From Gammaproteobacteria bacterium (GTDB taxonomy: Bacteria > Pseudomonadota > Gammaproteobacteria > Steroidobacterales > Steroidobacteraceae), in assembly GCA_003164785.1 (NCBI GenBank), contig PLUE01000049.1:1-64000 (forward strand): a stretch of DNA of 64,000 nt, written 5' to 3'. Below the pieces are notes generated by a model. The model was given only the letters and a program-made list of their open reading frames with translations. It ran no database searches and was not told where the DNA came from. Every line of letters starts with the position of its first letter. The first letter of the stretch is position 1. The position numbers and the translations under genes were made by a program. Below are positions 47,450 through 56,244 of this stretch, in pieces.

Positions 47450-49122
47450 TCCGATCTCCGGTTCTTCCTGCACCAGTCCCAACCTGAAACTTGCGCGTCT
47501 GAATAGTAGTACTCGTCGAATCTCAACTGTCCGTCGCGGAAGCGTCTTTCCGCCTCACGCGCGAGAGGTACAAGCTGTGTCGGCCATCCGCTCACTACAT
47601 AGGCTGGCGCAGCGATCTGCGGCGCCACCGCCGCAAGCAGCGCCGTCACATCGACCTTTTCGGCGATCTCCTCGCCGTTGTCGATGACCCCATCGGGGTG
47701 CAGCCAGTTGTGAAGGAAGCCGACCGAAAACCACGCCTTTTTCAACTCACCCATAGGCAGGTTTCTAAGTCTGTTGGATCCGACGGGTATGTCGATCACC
47801 GGGCCGAGCCATTCGACGGCTTGTTTGGGTGAGATCGGCATCGGCGAGAGTGGTCGTACAGGCAGTGCAGCACTCAAATATTGCTTCACCCCTCTGCCGA
47901 TTGCCTGCGCGAAGATTGGAGGCACCGCGTTGCCGATTAGTCGATATGAAATTAACTTCGAGCTCGGGAAAAGAAACCAATCGGGAAACGTTTGCACGCG
48001 CGCCGCCTCTCGCACCGTGAGAGAGCGGCGTTGGGTAGGATGGACGTACATCAGACCATCCTTGCTCAAATGTGCAACGATGGTCGAGCAAAGCTTGTCG
48101 CGATGCTGGCGCGTGTACCGATCCAGAAAGTGGCTGCGATCGTACGGAAACTCCATCTCCTCGCCGCGCTTGAGCGCCTGCTTGGAGCTCTCACCTTCCC
48201 GAAGACGGTCAAAATCGCGCAGATCTCGTTCGCTGTGGAAGCGCGACACGTGACCTGTCAGCCCTTCCGATCGGTGAACTTCAAGTACGTCCAACATGAA
48301 CCGGCGTCCGTACCTCTCCAGATGCTCTCTGCCTCGGACCGGATCATAGTCTGCGTCGAATTCTCCGCTCTTTATCTGGAGCGGCGGCAGGTCTCCGATT
48401 GCCTCCCAGAGCGTTACAGGTGGCTCAAGCTTCTTTTTGCGACCGCGCCCGCCGCGCTGCTCGCCCGGACGACGACTATTGACACGCATTTCGGGGTCGG
48501 CGTGAGTTTGAGGCACGTAGATCGCGGTCGAGAAAATTGGAAGCTTGGACGCCGTACCGATAATGAGCTGCCTTTCGCGCTTTTGTGGTACCCCGTGCTG
48601 CCACGCCAGAACCATCGTGGCATGGACCCGATAACCGAGCCTTCGAGCGTCCAGTTGGATCGACTTGAAGAATTCGCCGCCCGCAGCCTGTCGGATTCCG
48701 GGCACATTCTCCATCACAAACATCGACGGCTTGAAAAACTCCACGTAGTGGAGGTAGTTCCTATAAAGAAGCCTTCGCGGATCCTCGACAAGACGCTTGC
48801 CGTGATTCGTGCCGTCTACTTTTCTAACCCTGCTGAATCCCTGGCAAGGCGGACCTCCAACGATGATGTCGATCTTTTGCTTTCCAATAAGGTCGGCCAA
48901 GTCCTCGGGTTTGAACGTCGTCAGGTCGCGACAGAGAACATGCTCCACATCAGGTAGGTTGGTCTTGAAGACATCGATCGCATGAGAGTCGATATCGATA
49001 GCCGCGACACAGGCAAGCCCGGCGCGCTCAATCCCCAGACTGAATCCTCCACACCCGCAGAAAAGATCCAAATAGCGAAAAGTTGAAGTTGCTGATGCAG
49101 GCGGGATTTTTCTCTTCAACAT
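47425..49122 (-). CDS. dcm: DNA (cytosine-5) methyltransferase
   Basis: A 565-aa m5C methyltransferase: motif I LDLFCGCGGFSLG, motif IV GGPPCQGFSRVR with the catalytic Cys, motif VI ENVPG, motif VIII QKRERQLI, and C-terminal motif X with YRLIGNAVPP. It is longer than classic Dcm; the ~130 C-terminal residues (after about 430) are extra and may bind partners. It is the first gene of the operon and would mark host DNA, with Vsr repairing its deamination products. Recognition sequence cannot be predicted. Confidence 0.95.
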   Translation of the reverse strand: MLKRKIPPASATSTFRYLDLFCGCGGFSLGIERAGLACVAAIDIDSHAIDVFKTNLPDVEHVLCRDLTTFKPEDLADLIGKQKIDIIVGGPPCQGFSRVRKVDGTNHGKRLVEDPRRLLYRNYLHYVEFFKPSMFVMENVPGIRQAAGGEFFKSIQLDARRLGYRVHATMVLAWQHGVPQKRERQLIIGTASKLPIFSTAIYVPQTHADPEMRVNSRRPGEQRGGRGRKKKLEPPVTLWEAIGDLPPLQIKSGEFDADYDPVRGREHLERYGRRFMLDVLEVHRSEGLTGHVSRFHSERDLRDFDRLREGESSKQALKRGEEMEFPYDRSHFLDRYTRQHRDKLCSTIVAHLSKDGLMYVHPTQRRSLTVREAARVQTFPDWFLFPSSKLISYRLIGNAVPPIFAQAIGRGVKQYLSAALPVRPLSPMPISPKQAVEWLGPVIDIPVGSNRLRNLPMGELKKAWFSVGFLHNWLHPDGVIDNGEEIAEKVDVTALLAAVAPQIAAPAYVVSGWPTQLVPLAREAERRFRDGQLRFDEYYYSDAQVSGWDWCRKNRRSEWARKITN

Positions 49123-49858
49123 CTATATGCCTTCGCGAATGTCATATGGTGCCGTTCCGTTGCACAAAAGACGTTCCGGGCTGGATCCGCCATTTCCGGG
49201 ATAGTGTACCAGGCCCTTGGCCATATTTCCCAACTGGCAAGCCAAATCGGTCTTCCAGATAGGCTCCAGTCAAGCCGTATACAGTAGCATTCCCTCATCG
49301 GAACTGTATGCTCTCCGGCAATCGGCCGCTGCTGCCTTCATTCACCTCCCCACCCCCAACGCGAAGCTCGCGACAGGCGGAGATCTCACCACCGAAATGG
49401 CGCGACACGAGCTCAGTAGGCTTCTTCCGCCGCCGCAGCGAGAGCCAGTTGTGGGTTAGTTGAGTTGGCAAGGTCGCCAAGCCTTGTGGCAGCTATTCTC
49501 TGTTCAACTGTGACGGACTCCAAGGCTTAGGGTTCCAAGCTGCTCGGCAGTAGGCACAGAGAGAGCGAAGCTGCAGTCTGGTGCCATTTCGGGGTAAGTC
49601 TCGAGTAGCCGGGCGTTTACGCGCCGTCTCTCGAAAATCACCGTCTTCGATAGCCGCATGCAACAGGACCGAGACCGTCAAAATCTGGGTTATTCACGCT
49701 ACCGAAACCGTGTCTCCGAATGATTTCTCGAAAGGTTGTCTGTGCAAGCGAGTTTCGAACTAAAATGTCGTAACATTGCAGTTTCGTTCCAACTGAGCCG
49801 CCTCAAAGTGATTTCTTGTCGCCCCTTCGGTGTCACGCGCGTCGATTCTGCGGTGACA
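49123..49858. other. Gap upstream of the methyltransferase operon
   Basis: No frame with a recognisable domain. It must contain the operon promoter on the minus strand. An 8-bp GC-rich hairpin (GCGAGCCC/GGGCTCGC) lies just past it at 49864-49883, inside the last codons of the next gene. Confidence 0.4.
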
Positions 49859-50371
49859 TCAGGGCGAGCCCCTGCGGGCTCGCAGGGACGCGGCCACGAT
49901 GGCGTCCACTGCTGCCAGAAAGTCCTGTACCGCGGACTCCGACAAGCCGGCCTCTCGCAAGCGCTCCGCGAGGGCTCCCCGTAGCGCACCCGGTTTATTC
50001 TCAACCTCACTCTTGCGCGCCACCCAGGCGTCAAATTCTTGCTGCTTCCTAGCGGCTCTAGCGTTCAGCACAGATTCGCGTCGCCGTAGCGCCGGCACTG
50101 CCGCCGAATTGAGCCTCCAGCCGGCGCCGCCCCGCGGACCCGGCGCGGGTAACAGTACGCCGACCGAATCCGAGGCGAGGGCGTCGAGCTGCTCGCGCAT
50201 CCGCTGGTTTTGACCCGGATCGGGCAGCCGTTGATGCAGCATACGCTCGATCCGGTCGAAGTAATCCGGCACCGTGAAGCGCGCTTCGCCGAAGGACTCG
50301 AGGATACGGAGAGCGAAGTCAGCCTCTTCTGCTGACAATTTGAAGTCCTTCAGTGTGGGGCGGTGGCGCAT
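49859..50371 (-). CDS. Hypothetical protein
   Basis: A 170-aa Arg/Ala-rich protein that I do not recognise. ATG 50371 has AGAGG eight bases upstream. The C-terminal ~70 residues are predicted helical. It sits between the Mza-like operon and the recombinase fragment and could be cargo of the same module or of an older element. Confidence 0.5.
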   Translation of the reverse strand: MRHRPTLKDFKLSAEEADFALRILESFGEARFTVPDYFDRIERMLHQRLPDPGQNQRMREQLDALASDSVGVLLPAPGPRGGAGWRLNSAAVPALRRRESVLNARAARKQQEFDAWVARKSEVENKPGALRGALAERLREAGLSESAVQDFLAAVDAIVAASLRARRGSP

Positions 50372-50418
50372 GGTCACCTCTGACTAGACCGTCCGACTAT
50401 CGTAATTTCTTTTACACA

Positions 50419-50904
50419 CTATCCGTGCCCGTATGAAGTGTCCCAGCGCGGTTTCTTGATGTCGTCGTTTAATCTCGTCTCAAACTTCTTCATGACCTCA
50501 TCGGCGGCGATATCAGTAGCAGAGGCAATCAGGTTCTTACATTCCGCTTCGAACGTTCGGTTTTGATGTATGTATTGCGACTTCTTCAATTCAGACTTCA
50601 CGTGCTCGCAGGCTCGCCTCAATTGAGCACCGACAGTGACGGCTTCGATGAAACGCCAATATGTCGCTATCCGCAAGATCTCGTAATACTGCAAGCTATA
50701 CAGATATGAGAATACGTCCTTTGCGGTGGCGCGTGCCGGGTCGCGCAGATTCTGACCGTGGAATCCATGCAACTCCTTGTACGCCCATCCCAAATCAGGC
50801 CAGAAGTGACTCCGATCCGGGCCCGAGATGAAGCCGTGCGTCCGATGCGGATTGAAGAGTCGGAATTGGGAAAGGAAATTGGCAACTCCCTGACCGATTG
50901 ACAT
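50419..50904 (-). CDS. Hypothetical protein
   Basis: A 161-aa protein with many aromatic residues (for example GPDRSHFWPDLGW) and a helical C-terminal half. GAGGAAG precedes the ATG at a good distance. No family recognised. It follows the same orientation as its neighbours. Confidence 0.5.
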   Translation of the reverse strand: MSIGQGVANFLSQFRLFNPHRTHGFISGPDRSHFWPDLGWAYKELHGFHGQNLRDPARATAKDVFSYLYSLQYYEILRIATYWRFIEAVTVGAQLRRACEHVKSELKKSQYIHQNRTFEAECKNLIASATDIAADEVMKKFETRLNDDIKKPRWDTSYGHG

Positions 50905-51108
50905 ACGTTGGGCTTCCTCGTTATTTGCTTACACCGCGCCATCGAAAGCAATCCATTTGCAAGCGTATCGGCAAAGGAGATTTCCTGCCCGAGTCGTTCG
51001 GCGACGGACATTGACTGTGCGCTCTCTTTGGCGCTATAAAATATGCTCGACATCCGCGCCGCTGCTGTCAGCGATCTGATACGGGTCGGAACGCATTTCA
51101 TTTATCCG

Positions 51109-51426
51109 TCACGTAGATTTTTTACTTCGCTCGCCCTGCGCCTTCGCTGTACGCGCCATCCCACCGCGTCCCGCCTGAACCTCCTCACCATACCGCATTG
51201 GCATCACCGTCGTCTTCCACCTTCCTGCCTGCATCACGGAGGCCAAATCAATGTTGAGCGCTAACATGTCCTGCGTCGCCCCAACCCGGATCGTGTGCCC
51301 ACTGACCTGCCGCATTTCGTCCTCGGTCATCCCCACAAATTCCGCCACCCGCTTGAACGTCTGCGCGATCGCATTCATATTGAGCCGCGGCCCAATCTGG
51401 TAAACAGCCCTTACACCAAATAGTCG
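51109..51426 (-). pseudogene. 3' fragment of a tyrosine recombinase (same family as 55151-56149)
   Basis: The frame encodes AIAQTFKRVAEFVGMTEDEM, VSGHTIRVGATQDMLALNID and AGRWKTTVMPMRYGEE, nearly identical to the C-terminus of the intact recombinase. Upstream, similarity fades within about 15 codons (IGPRLNMN) and the rest of the gene is absent. It holds the His-x-x-Arg/Trp/Tyr end of the catalytic domain but no catalytic Arg. It is nucleotide-similar to 55153-55410. Confidence 0.92.
51124..51380. repeat. Direct repeat, copy A (recombinase 3' end)
   Basis: This segment matches 55153-55410 at most positions by eye, same orientation, offset about 4.03 kb. Recombination between the two would delete the DUF262/ATPase module. 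Confidence 0.85.
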
Positions 51427-51519
51427 GCGGCGGCCCCAATTTCTTGCTGCGTTGTCGATTTCAGCGATTTTTGAGCAATTATTCCTTGAAGTCGCGGTTG
51501 TGCCGGGGGCCGTATACCC

Positions 51520-52518
51520 CTATGTAGGCAAGGGAAGGTGATCTGTGAATATCGCGATTACCACTTTGCCTTTTGACGCAGGGACAGGTGGATGCATGTA
51601 GATCCTATTTTGGTGCCGCTCCAACTTCCCGTGCCATTCGCAGTAAAGTGTTTGTGTCCCTAGTGTAATCTCACGAGCCCGGCGACAATTGTTGTCTGCG
51701 CGGACATTTGAATTCTCAGGCGAAATATCGAGGTTGAGGCCATGGAATCGCCGTTCAACAATCTGATTTGACGGAAGGACGCTAGGGTCAGACCCGGCTG
51801 CTTCGCCGAGTGCAAGCGCGGGAGGCGGAAAGGTGAAGGCCCATACCCCGTGCTGATCGAGCACTGTCAAGTATCGCTGAAGCTCGCGGCGTACGGCCAA
51901 GTAACCACCCGCAAAGTTATTCAACCCTTGCCAGACCGCTGTATGAAAGTGGAGATCGGGAAAGGCATGAGCTGACAGGCGCTCGAGCGGCTCGGTGCCC
52001 CCTCTTTCCACTTCAATCGCATCGCGCCAGAACGCCCGATGAGTGCTTTCATCAACTATCCAATGAACCGTGGCGCTTCCTAGCGCAGATACAGTGCTAT
52101 GCGGACCCGAGCGCCTGAGACTTAGGCAGGCCACCGGCCGGCCTGATCTGACGTGATGATGCGCCCACGCCTGATCACTATTTTCTTCAGGCAAATTTTG
52201 GTCTACTCGTATATAGGTCTCTTCCATCCCAGGAGGCCACTGCTCCTCATCCAAGTAACAGCGCGCGGACCCGAGCCAAGCTGCCAGTTCCTGACGCAGT
52301 TCCGGCGACAGCCTTATTGGCGCATCAGGCGAAAACAGGCTCCAGAGACTCCAATCCCCCAGCACGCGCCGGGTCTGCAGATCATCACCGATCCACACGA
52401 CTTCGTCTCGATCACGAGCTGTCCACACGCAATTGATTACATGCTCGATCGCATCGGCTACCTTGCCTTCCGGCCAACCGTCAAAACTCCACTCAGCGCT
52501 GTCCACTACGAGAGCCAA
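51520..52518 (-). CDS. Unknown third gene of the DUF262-ATPase set
   Basis: A 332-aa protein with no family I recognise. It starts three bases after the ATPase stop, so it belongs to the operon. Aromatic residues and His are abundant (HHHVRSG, FHTAVW), and CEWHGKLERHQNRI lies near the C-terminus. In such an operon it is a candidate effector or sensor; no catalytic motif is clear. Confidence 0.75.
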   Translation of the reverse strand: MALVVDSAEWSFDGWPEGKVADAIEHVINCVWTARDRDEVVWIGDDLQTRRVLGDWSLWSLFSPDAPIRLSPELRQELAAWLGSARCYLDEEQWPPGMEETYIRVDQNLPEENSDQAWAHHHVRSGRPVACLSLRRSGPHSTVSALGSATVHWIVDESTHRAFWRDAIEVERGGTEPLERLSAHAFPDLHFHTAVWQGLNNFAGGYLAVRRELQRYLTVLDQHGVWAFTFPPPALALGEAAGSDPSVLPSNQIVERRFHGLNLDISPENSNVRADNNCRRAREITLGTQTLYCEWHGKLERHQNRIYMHPPVPASKGKVVIAIFTDHLPLPT

Positions 52519-52521
52519 GGG

Positions 52522-53628
52522 TCATTTACCGCGTCGAATGCGCCCAAGCGTCGCAATGTCCGTCTGATACTGGTCGAAAAATCCCGGCGGCCAATGTGAT
52601 ACGCCACCAATGGGCGTAAATCCCAACCTATGAACAACAGGTTCATCGTCTTGCCCCGACTCAAAGAAATGAACAAGAGCCTGATTTGCGGCCAGATACT
52701 GGTGAGCGCCTATTGCCCGACGGACTCCGTTCAGCACGTGATCGGAATGAGTCTCCACTATGATTTGGACACCACGTGAGGCAAGCCAACCAAGAAAGGC
52801 CCCCATTTGGGATTGGCCGGCTGGATGAAGGTGTGCCTCCGGGTTTTCGACAATAAGCAGGCCGCCGGCTTTTGCCGTCAGTCCGGCCAGAATTACAGGA
52901 AGCGCATAAGACAATCCAAAACCCATATTTGGAGCCCGCACCCATTCGCCACCTGGGCTTCTGAAGCGAAGCGCAAACATCGCAGAGCTTGCGTAACGAA
53001 TCGCGTCTATCTCCACCGGTCTAGCAATTTCCGCCAACCATCGCTCAACCTCGTACTTTAGCAAGGCGGTAGCACCCTGCTCCCGATCGGAGCGGGCACG
53101 GGACTTGTCCTCAATTAATTTATCACCTAGTGATTCGAGAATCTGCGCGCAATATTCGCCGTGAACACCAACCTCTAGATCAATAGGCGGGAGGGGCGAT
53201 GCGCCTGAGTTACTCCTCGGTCCAAGGCGCTCGGCGCAGAGATAAGTGAACGCACGCGGTTCCCCTGAAAACGCCGCGGGTCGCGAATCCGGCTTTTCCT
53301 CCACTGAGACATACAGCGCGTCTTCTGACGGCATCCCGAATTGCCACGAGGACTCACCACCCGTGGTTGAAAGTAAAACAATTCTAATTGACTCAGTGGA
53401 CTTCCAGTTCCTAATGTCCTCTGCCGTTCCCAACTCCAAACCAAACGGGCCGTTCAAACGAACGGCGCCTTTTGACGCACCAGCAGTCGCCTCCCATGTC
53501 AGCAGCAGCGCTTGTATCAATGAAGTCTTTCCGGAGCCGTTCAATCCCGTGAGAATTGTCAAGGGAGCAAATTCAAAGGACTTCCGATGAAAGCGCTTAA
53601 ATCCACGAATATCGATCGACGTTATCAT
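52522..53628 (-). CDS. ABC-type AAA ATPase (DUF3696/OLD-like)
   Basis: A 368-aa P-loop ATPase: GLNGSGKTSLIQAL (28-41) and, near the C-terminus, LLIVENPEAHLHPAGQ (Walker B) followed by GVQIIVETHSDHVLNGV, the H-loop form typical of DUF3696-type ATPases. ATG overlaps the DUF262 stop (ATGA). These ATPases act with DUF262 or other effectors in defence loci. Confidence 0.88.
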   Translation of the reverse strand: MITSIDIRGFKRFHRKSFEFAPLTILTGLNGSGKTSLIQALLLTWEATAGASKGAVRLNGPFGLELGTAEDIRNWKSTESIRIVLLSTTGGESSWQFGMPSEDALYVSVEEKPDSRPAAFSGEPRAFTYLCAERLGPRSNSGASPLPPIDLEVGVHGEYCAQILESLGDKLIEDKSRARSDREQGATALLKYEVERWLAEIARPVEIDAIRYASSAMFALRFRSPGGEWVRAPNMGFGLSYALPVILAGLTAKAGGLLIVENPEAHLHPAGQSQMGAFLGWLASRGVQIIVETHSDHVLNGVRRAIGAHQYLAANQALVHFFESGQDDEPVVHRLGFTPIGGVSHWPPGFFDQYQTDIATLGRIRRGK

Positions 53629-54836
53629 GCGAGCGCCGAGACTAGGATTTTCTTTGTTAGGGTAAGTCGGCTTTCTACAGCAACAGGATCGCCCGTACTA
53701 ACTGTCACTGTGCGTGCATAAACCGGATCCTCAAATGCTCCTCTGAATGCATTTACGATTTGACTCTGTCGCGGCATTAGTTGATCGAGGGTATACTTGG
53801 ACAACGCAATAGCCTGACTCTCGAAAACTGCTCGATTAATGGGTCCGCGTCGAGCCTGTCCCGCTGGCCAACGACGAAACGCTGCCTTTCCAAGCACCTT
53901 GTGAGCGTTTTCCATAGCTCGATCAAAATCAGCGGCTAATCTATGGAGTTCTGTGTCCTCGATCGAGTCGCCATCTTTCGAGCTCCGATCAAGCCTGCGG
54001 GTGTATTCAACCAAGAAGGCGTCTAAACTTGGATGCCTGCGGTAATCCTCGTCGGAATAGTCGCTGAATGCGCAGAAACGTAGGGCAAGCTCACGATTTG
54101 TCATTCTACCGCTGTCCCGAATCCAACCGCCTTCTGCGTCTGCGTCCCGACGCCAATAGTGGTGATTTGTGGCCTCGTCAAATGCCTTCATCTCGGAGAG
54201 ATTCTTGAGGAAGTCACGAGACCGTGCCTTGCTCATAGCGTGTCGAATTTCCTGCGCCGATAACGGGCTGCCGGAAGTGTTGACGCGATTAAAGATGTCG
54301 TACTTTACGTCGTCAGGTGTCTGCGGTTCGATCACGTGGACCACTATCTGCGTGCTGCGGAAGCGACGAAGCGCAGCCGGATCCAGCTGTGTATACACTC
54401 GTCCGTGCAAGTCGCGCAAGTATTCGAGGTGGGACTCATCGAGTACGTGACCGTCTTTCATGAAGAGCGAAATCGTTGACAGCCGTTGCACCCCATCAAC
54501 GACTTGGTATGTCCCGTCATTGGACTGATTAAAATAAAACGCAGGCAGGGGGATCCCGAGAAGGATTGATTCCACCAGACGAGTTCGCTGACGCTGCTTC
54601 CAGACGTAGTCGCGCTGGAAATCCGGAGATAGGTCGATCTCCTTGTCCTTGATCTGATCAACGACGTCGCGCAAAGAAAAGTTCTTTGTCGTGATTCGAA
54701 TTTTCCCAGGGTCCCACGGTTTGACTCCAGTTTCGCCCCGGCCGGTATCGTCATCGTCAACAACGTCTGGGGCCTGAACTTCGTCTTCGTCGGATCCTTC
54801 GGGCAATGATCGTTCAATTGACATCGAGGAACTCAC
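53625..54836 (-). CDS. DUF262-domain (ParB/GmrS-like) protein
   Basis: A 403-aa protein whose residues ~60-160 read ITTKNFSLRDVVDQI, LSPDFQRDYVWKQRQRTRLV and VVDGVQRLSTI. This is the DUF262 core (PxxQRxxxW and DGxQR motifs) shared with the GmrSD nuclease. The C-terminal half is helical and not assigned. It is first of a three-gene operon with the ATPase and the unknown protein. DUF262 nucleases often restrict modified phage DNA. Confidence 0.88.
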   Translation of the reverse strand: MSSSMSIERSLPEGSDEDEVQAPDVVDDDDTGRGETGVKPWDPGKIRITTKNFSLRDVVDQIKDKEIDLSPDFQRDYVWKQRQRTRLVESILLGIPLPAFYFNQSNDGTYQVVDGVQRLSTISLFMKDGHVLDESHLEYLRDLHGRVYTQLDPAALRRFRSTQIVVHVIEPQTPDDVKYDIFNRVNTSGSPLSAQEIRHAMSKARSRDFLKNLSEMKAFDEATNHHYWRRDADAEGGWIRDSGRMTNRELALRFCAFSDYSDEDYRRHPSLDAFLVEYTRRLDRSSKDGDSIEDTELHRLAADFDRAMENAHKVLGKAAFRRWPAGQARRGPINRAVFESQAIALSKYTLDQLMPRQSQIVNAFRGAFEDPVYARTVTVSTGDPVAVESRLTLTKKILVSALA

Positions 54837-55008
54837 AATTTGAATAAATTATGCGAAGCGAGATTAACAGACCGCTCGGGTGCAGCACACCTCCGAGACG
54901 GGGTTTCTCAAATGCCTCACTCATTCTTGGTCGTTGGGCAAACAGGTGAGTCGACCGCTGTCCGGAGCGGTCGTCTGGAAGATTCATGCAAGAACTTGCG
55001 CGGCGCTC

Positions 55009-55125
55009 CTACCCCTCCTCAGAAACCGCCTCATCTCGCCCACTGGCCGCCGCCGCCCGCGCCATTCCCGACCTCGCCGCATTGATCTTCTCGGCATATT
55101 GGGCCGTCGGGGAGATTCGCGCAAT
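55009..55125 (-). pseudogene. Older tyrosine-recombinase C-terminal tail
   Basis: The minus-strand frame just downstream of the intact recombinase stop reads QYAEKINAARSGMARAAAAS and then GRDEA, ending at a TAG at 55009. It aligns with the C-terminal end of the family (RYGEEVHAGRGGMARTAK). No more of the gene remains. It lies within the 314-bp gap 54837-55150, which has no other gene. It indicates that an earlier recombinase stood here and lost all but its 3' end. Confidence 0.7.
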
Positions 55126-55150
55126 TCCGGTCATAGCGGATCGAACACTA

Positions 55151-56149
55151 TCACTTCGTCCTCCCCTGCGCTTTCGCGGTACGCGCCATCCCGCCCCGTC
55201 CCGCGTGAACTTCCTCCCCGTACCGCATCGGCATCACCGTCGTCTTCCATCTTCCCGCCTGCATCACCGACGCCAGATCGATGTTGAGCGCCAACATATC
55301 CTGCGTCGCCCCGACCCGAATCGAATGCCCACTGACCTGGCGCATTTCCTCTTCAGTCATCCCCACAAATTCCGCGACACGCTTGAACGTCTGCGCAATC
55401 GAATCCACCTGCAATCGCGCTCCAATTCGCTCCCGCCCAATCAACCGCCGAAACACCGCCCCCGAAGAAATGCCCGATACCCTCAACCACACTCTCAGGT
55501 ACGCCACCGTATCTGGCGACAGATAGGCGACGCTCCCCTCCCCCGCCTGGTCCGTCTTCGAGCGCCGAATGATTACCCGCCCTGAGTCATCATCCATCCA
55601 ACGAAAATCCTCGACATCGAGCGCCACGAGCTCGCTCCGTCGCGCCATCGTGTCATAGGCCACCGCCAGCAGCGCCCGCTCGCGATCGGCGCGGATGCCG
55701 TCGCCGGCGGTGATGAGGAACCGCTTGATTTGGTGCCACCCCAAAGCTTTTGCTTGCCGTTGGCGCTTTGGACTCCTATTGTAGAGCCCCTTGAGGGCCA
55801 GCTTGACGTCTTCGTCGTCATTCGGGTTGATGAGCTTAGCGGCGCGATGCGCACACGCAATCGTCGCGAGATACCGGCGCACAGTGGCGGGTTTTTTGCC
55901 GGCCTCACCGCAGGCCTCGATGAAGGCGGCGACAGTCGCGGGGCTCGCCGGGAGCGGCAACGCACCGCGAGGCTTGCAGAAGGCAATAAAGGCCGCCCAG
56001 TCGAACCGCCAGGCGCGCAGGGTAGCTTCGGGATACACGCGCCGCGCTTTGCGCCACCAGGCGCGGATATTGTCCGCCGGGGTCGACAGACGGGCGACCG
56101 TCGCGATCGGCGCCGCCGCCAAATTTCCCGCATTAAAGTGACTTTCCAC
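55151..56149 (-). CDS. Tyrosine recombinase (intact)
   Basis: A 332-aa recombinase starting at GTG 56149. N-terminal core-binding domain (FDWAAFIAFCKPRGALPLPA-type) and catalytic residues Arg in ARRSELVALDVED, Lys in IRRSKTDQAGEG, SGHSIRVGATQ (His-x-x-Arg), AGRWKTTVMPMRYGEE (Trp for the second His, Tyr nucleophile). All catalytic positions are present, so it may be active. Decayed copies lie at 35, 51 and 55 kb. It is divergent from the KfrA-like gene across a 95-bp gap. Confidence 0.93.
   Translation of the reverse strand: MESHFNAGNLAAAPIATVARLSTPADNIRAWWRKARRVYPEATLRAWRFDWAAFIAFCKPRGALPLPASPATVAAFIEACGEAGKKPATVRRYLATIACAHRAAKLINPNDDEDVKLALKGLYNRSPKRQRQAKALGWHQIKRFLITAGDGIRADRERALLAVAYDTMARRSELVALDVEDFRWMDDDSGRVIIRRSKTDQAGEGSVAYLSPDTVAYLRVWLRVSGISSGAVFRRLIGRERIGARLQVDSIAQTFKRVAEFVGMTEEEMRQVSGHSIRVGATQDMLALNIDLASVMQAGRWKTTVMPMRYGEEVHAGRGGMARTAKAQGRTK
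55153..55410. repeat. Direct repeat, copy B (recombinase 3' end)
   Basis: Partner of 51124-51380; one small indel near the start and scattered substitutions. Encodes the C-terminal ~85 residues of the intact recombinase. Confidence 0.85.
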
Positions 56150-56244
56150 AAAAACAGTCTACTTCATAACTCCGGATAACTTCAATTATCCATGCTTTCT
56201 ACGTATGAATTCCACCAGACTATATATGGTGTAGTATACGCTCC
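56150..56244. promoter_or_regulatory. Divergent promoter with two small palindromes
   Basis: Between the recombinase and the KfrA-like gene. GGATAA (56174-56179) and TTATCC (56186-56191) form an inverted repeat with a six-base spacer, and CACCA (56213-56217) and TGGTG (56227-56231) flank an AT-rich ACTATATA segment. KfrA proteins repress their own promoters, so one of these is a candidate operator; an att site is also possible. Confidence 0.5.

Noticed and set aside
47992-48957. 321-codon plus-strand frame inside the cytosine methyltransferase
   Set aside because: Antisense shadow; the minus strand shows all methyltransferase motifs.
49116-49298. 60-codon frame upstream of the methyltransferase
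   Set aside because: No ribosome-binding site or similarity; probably promoter region.
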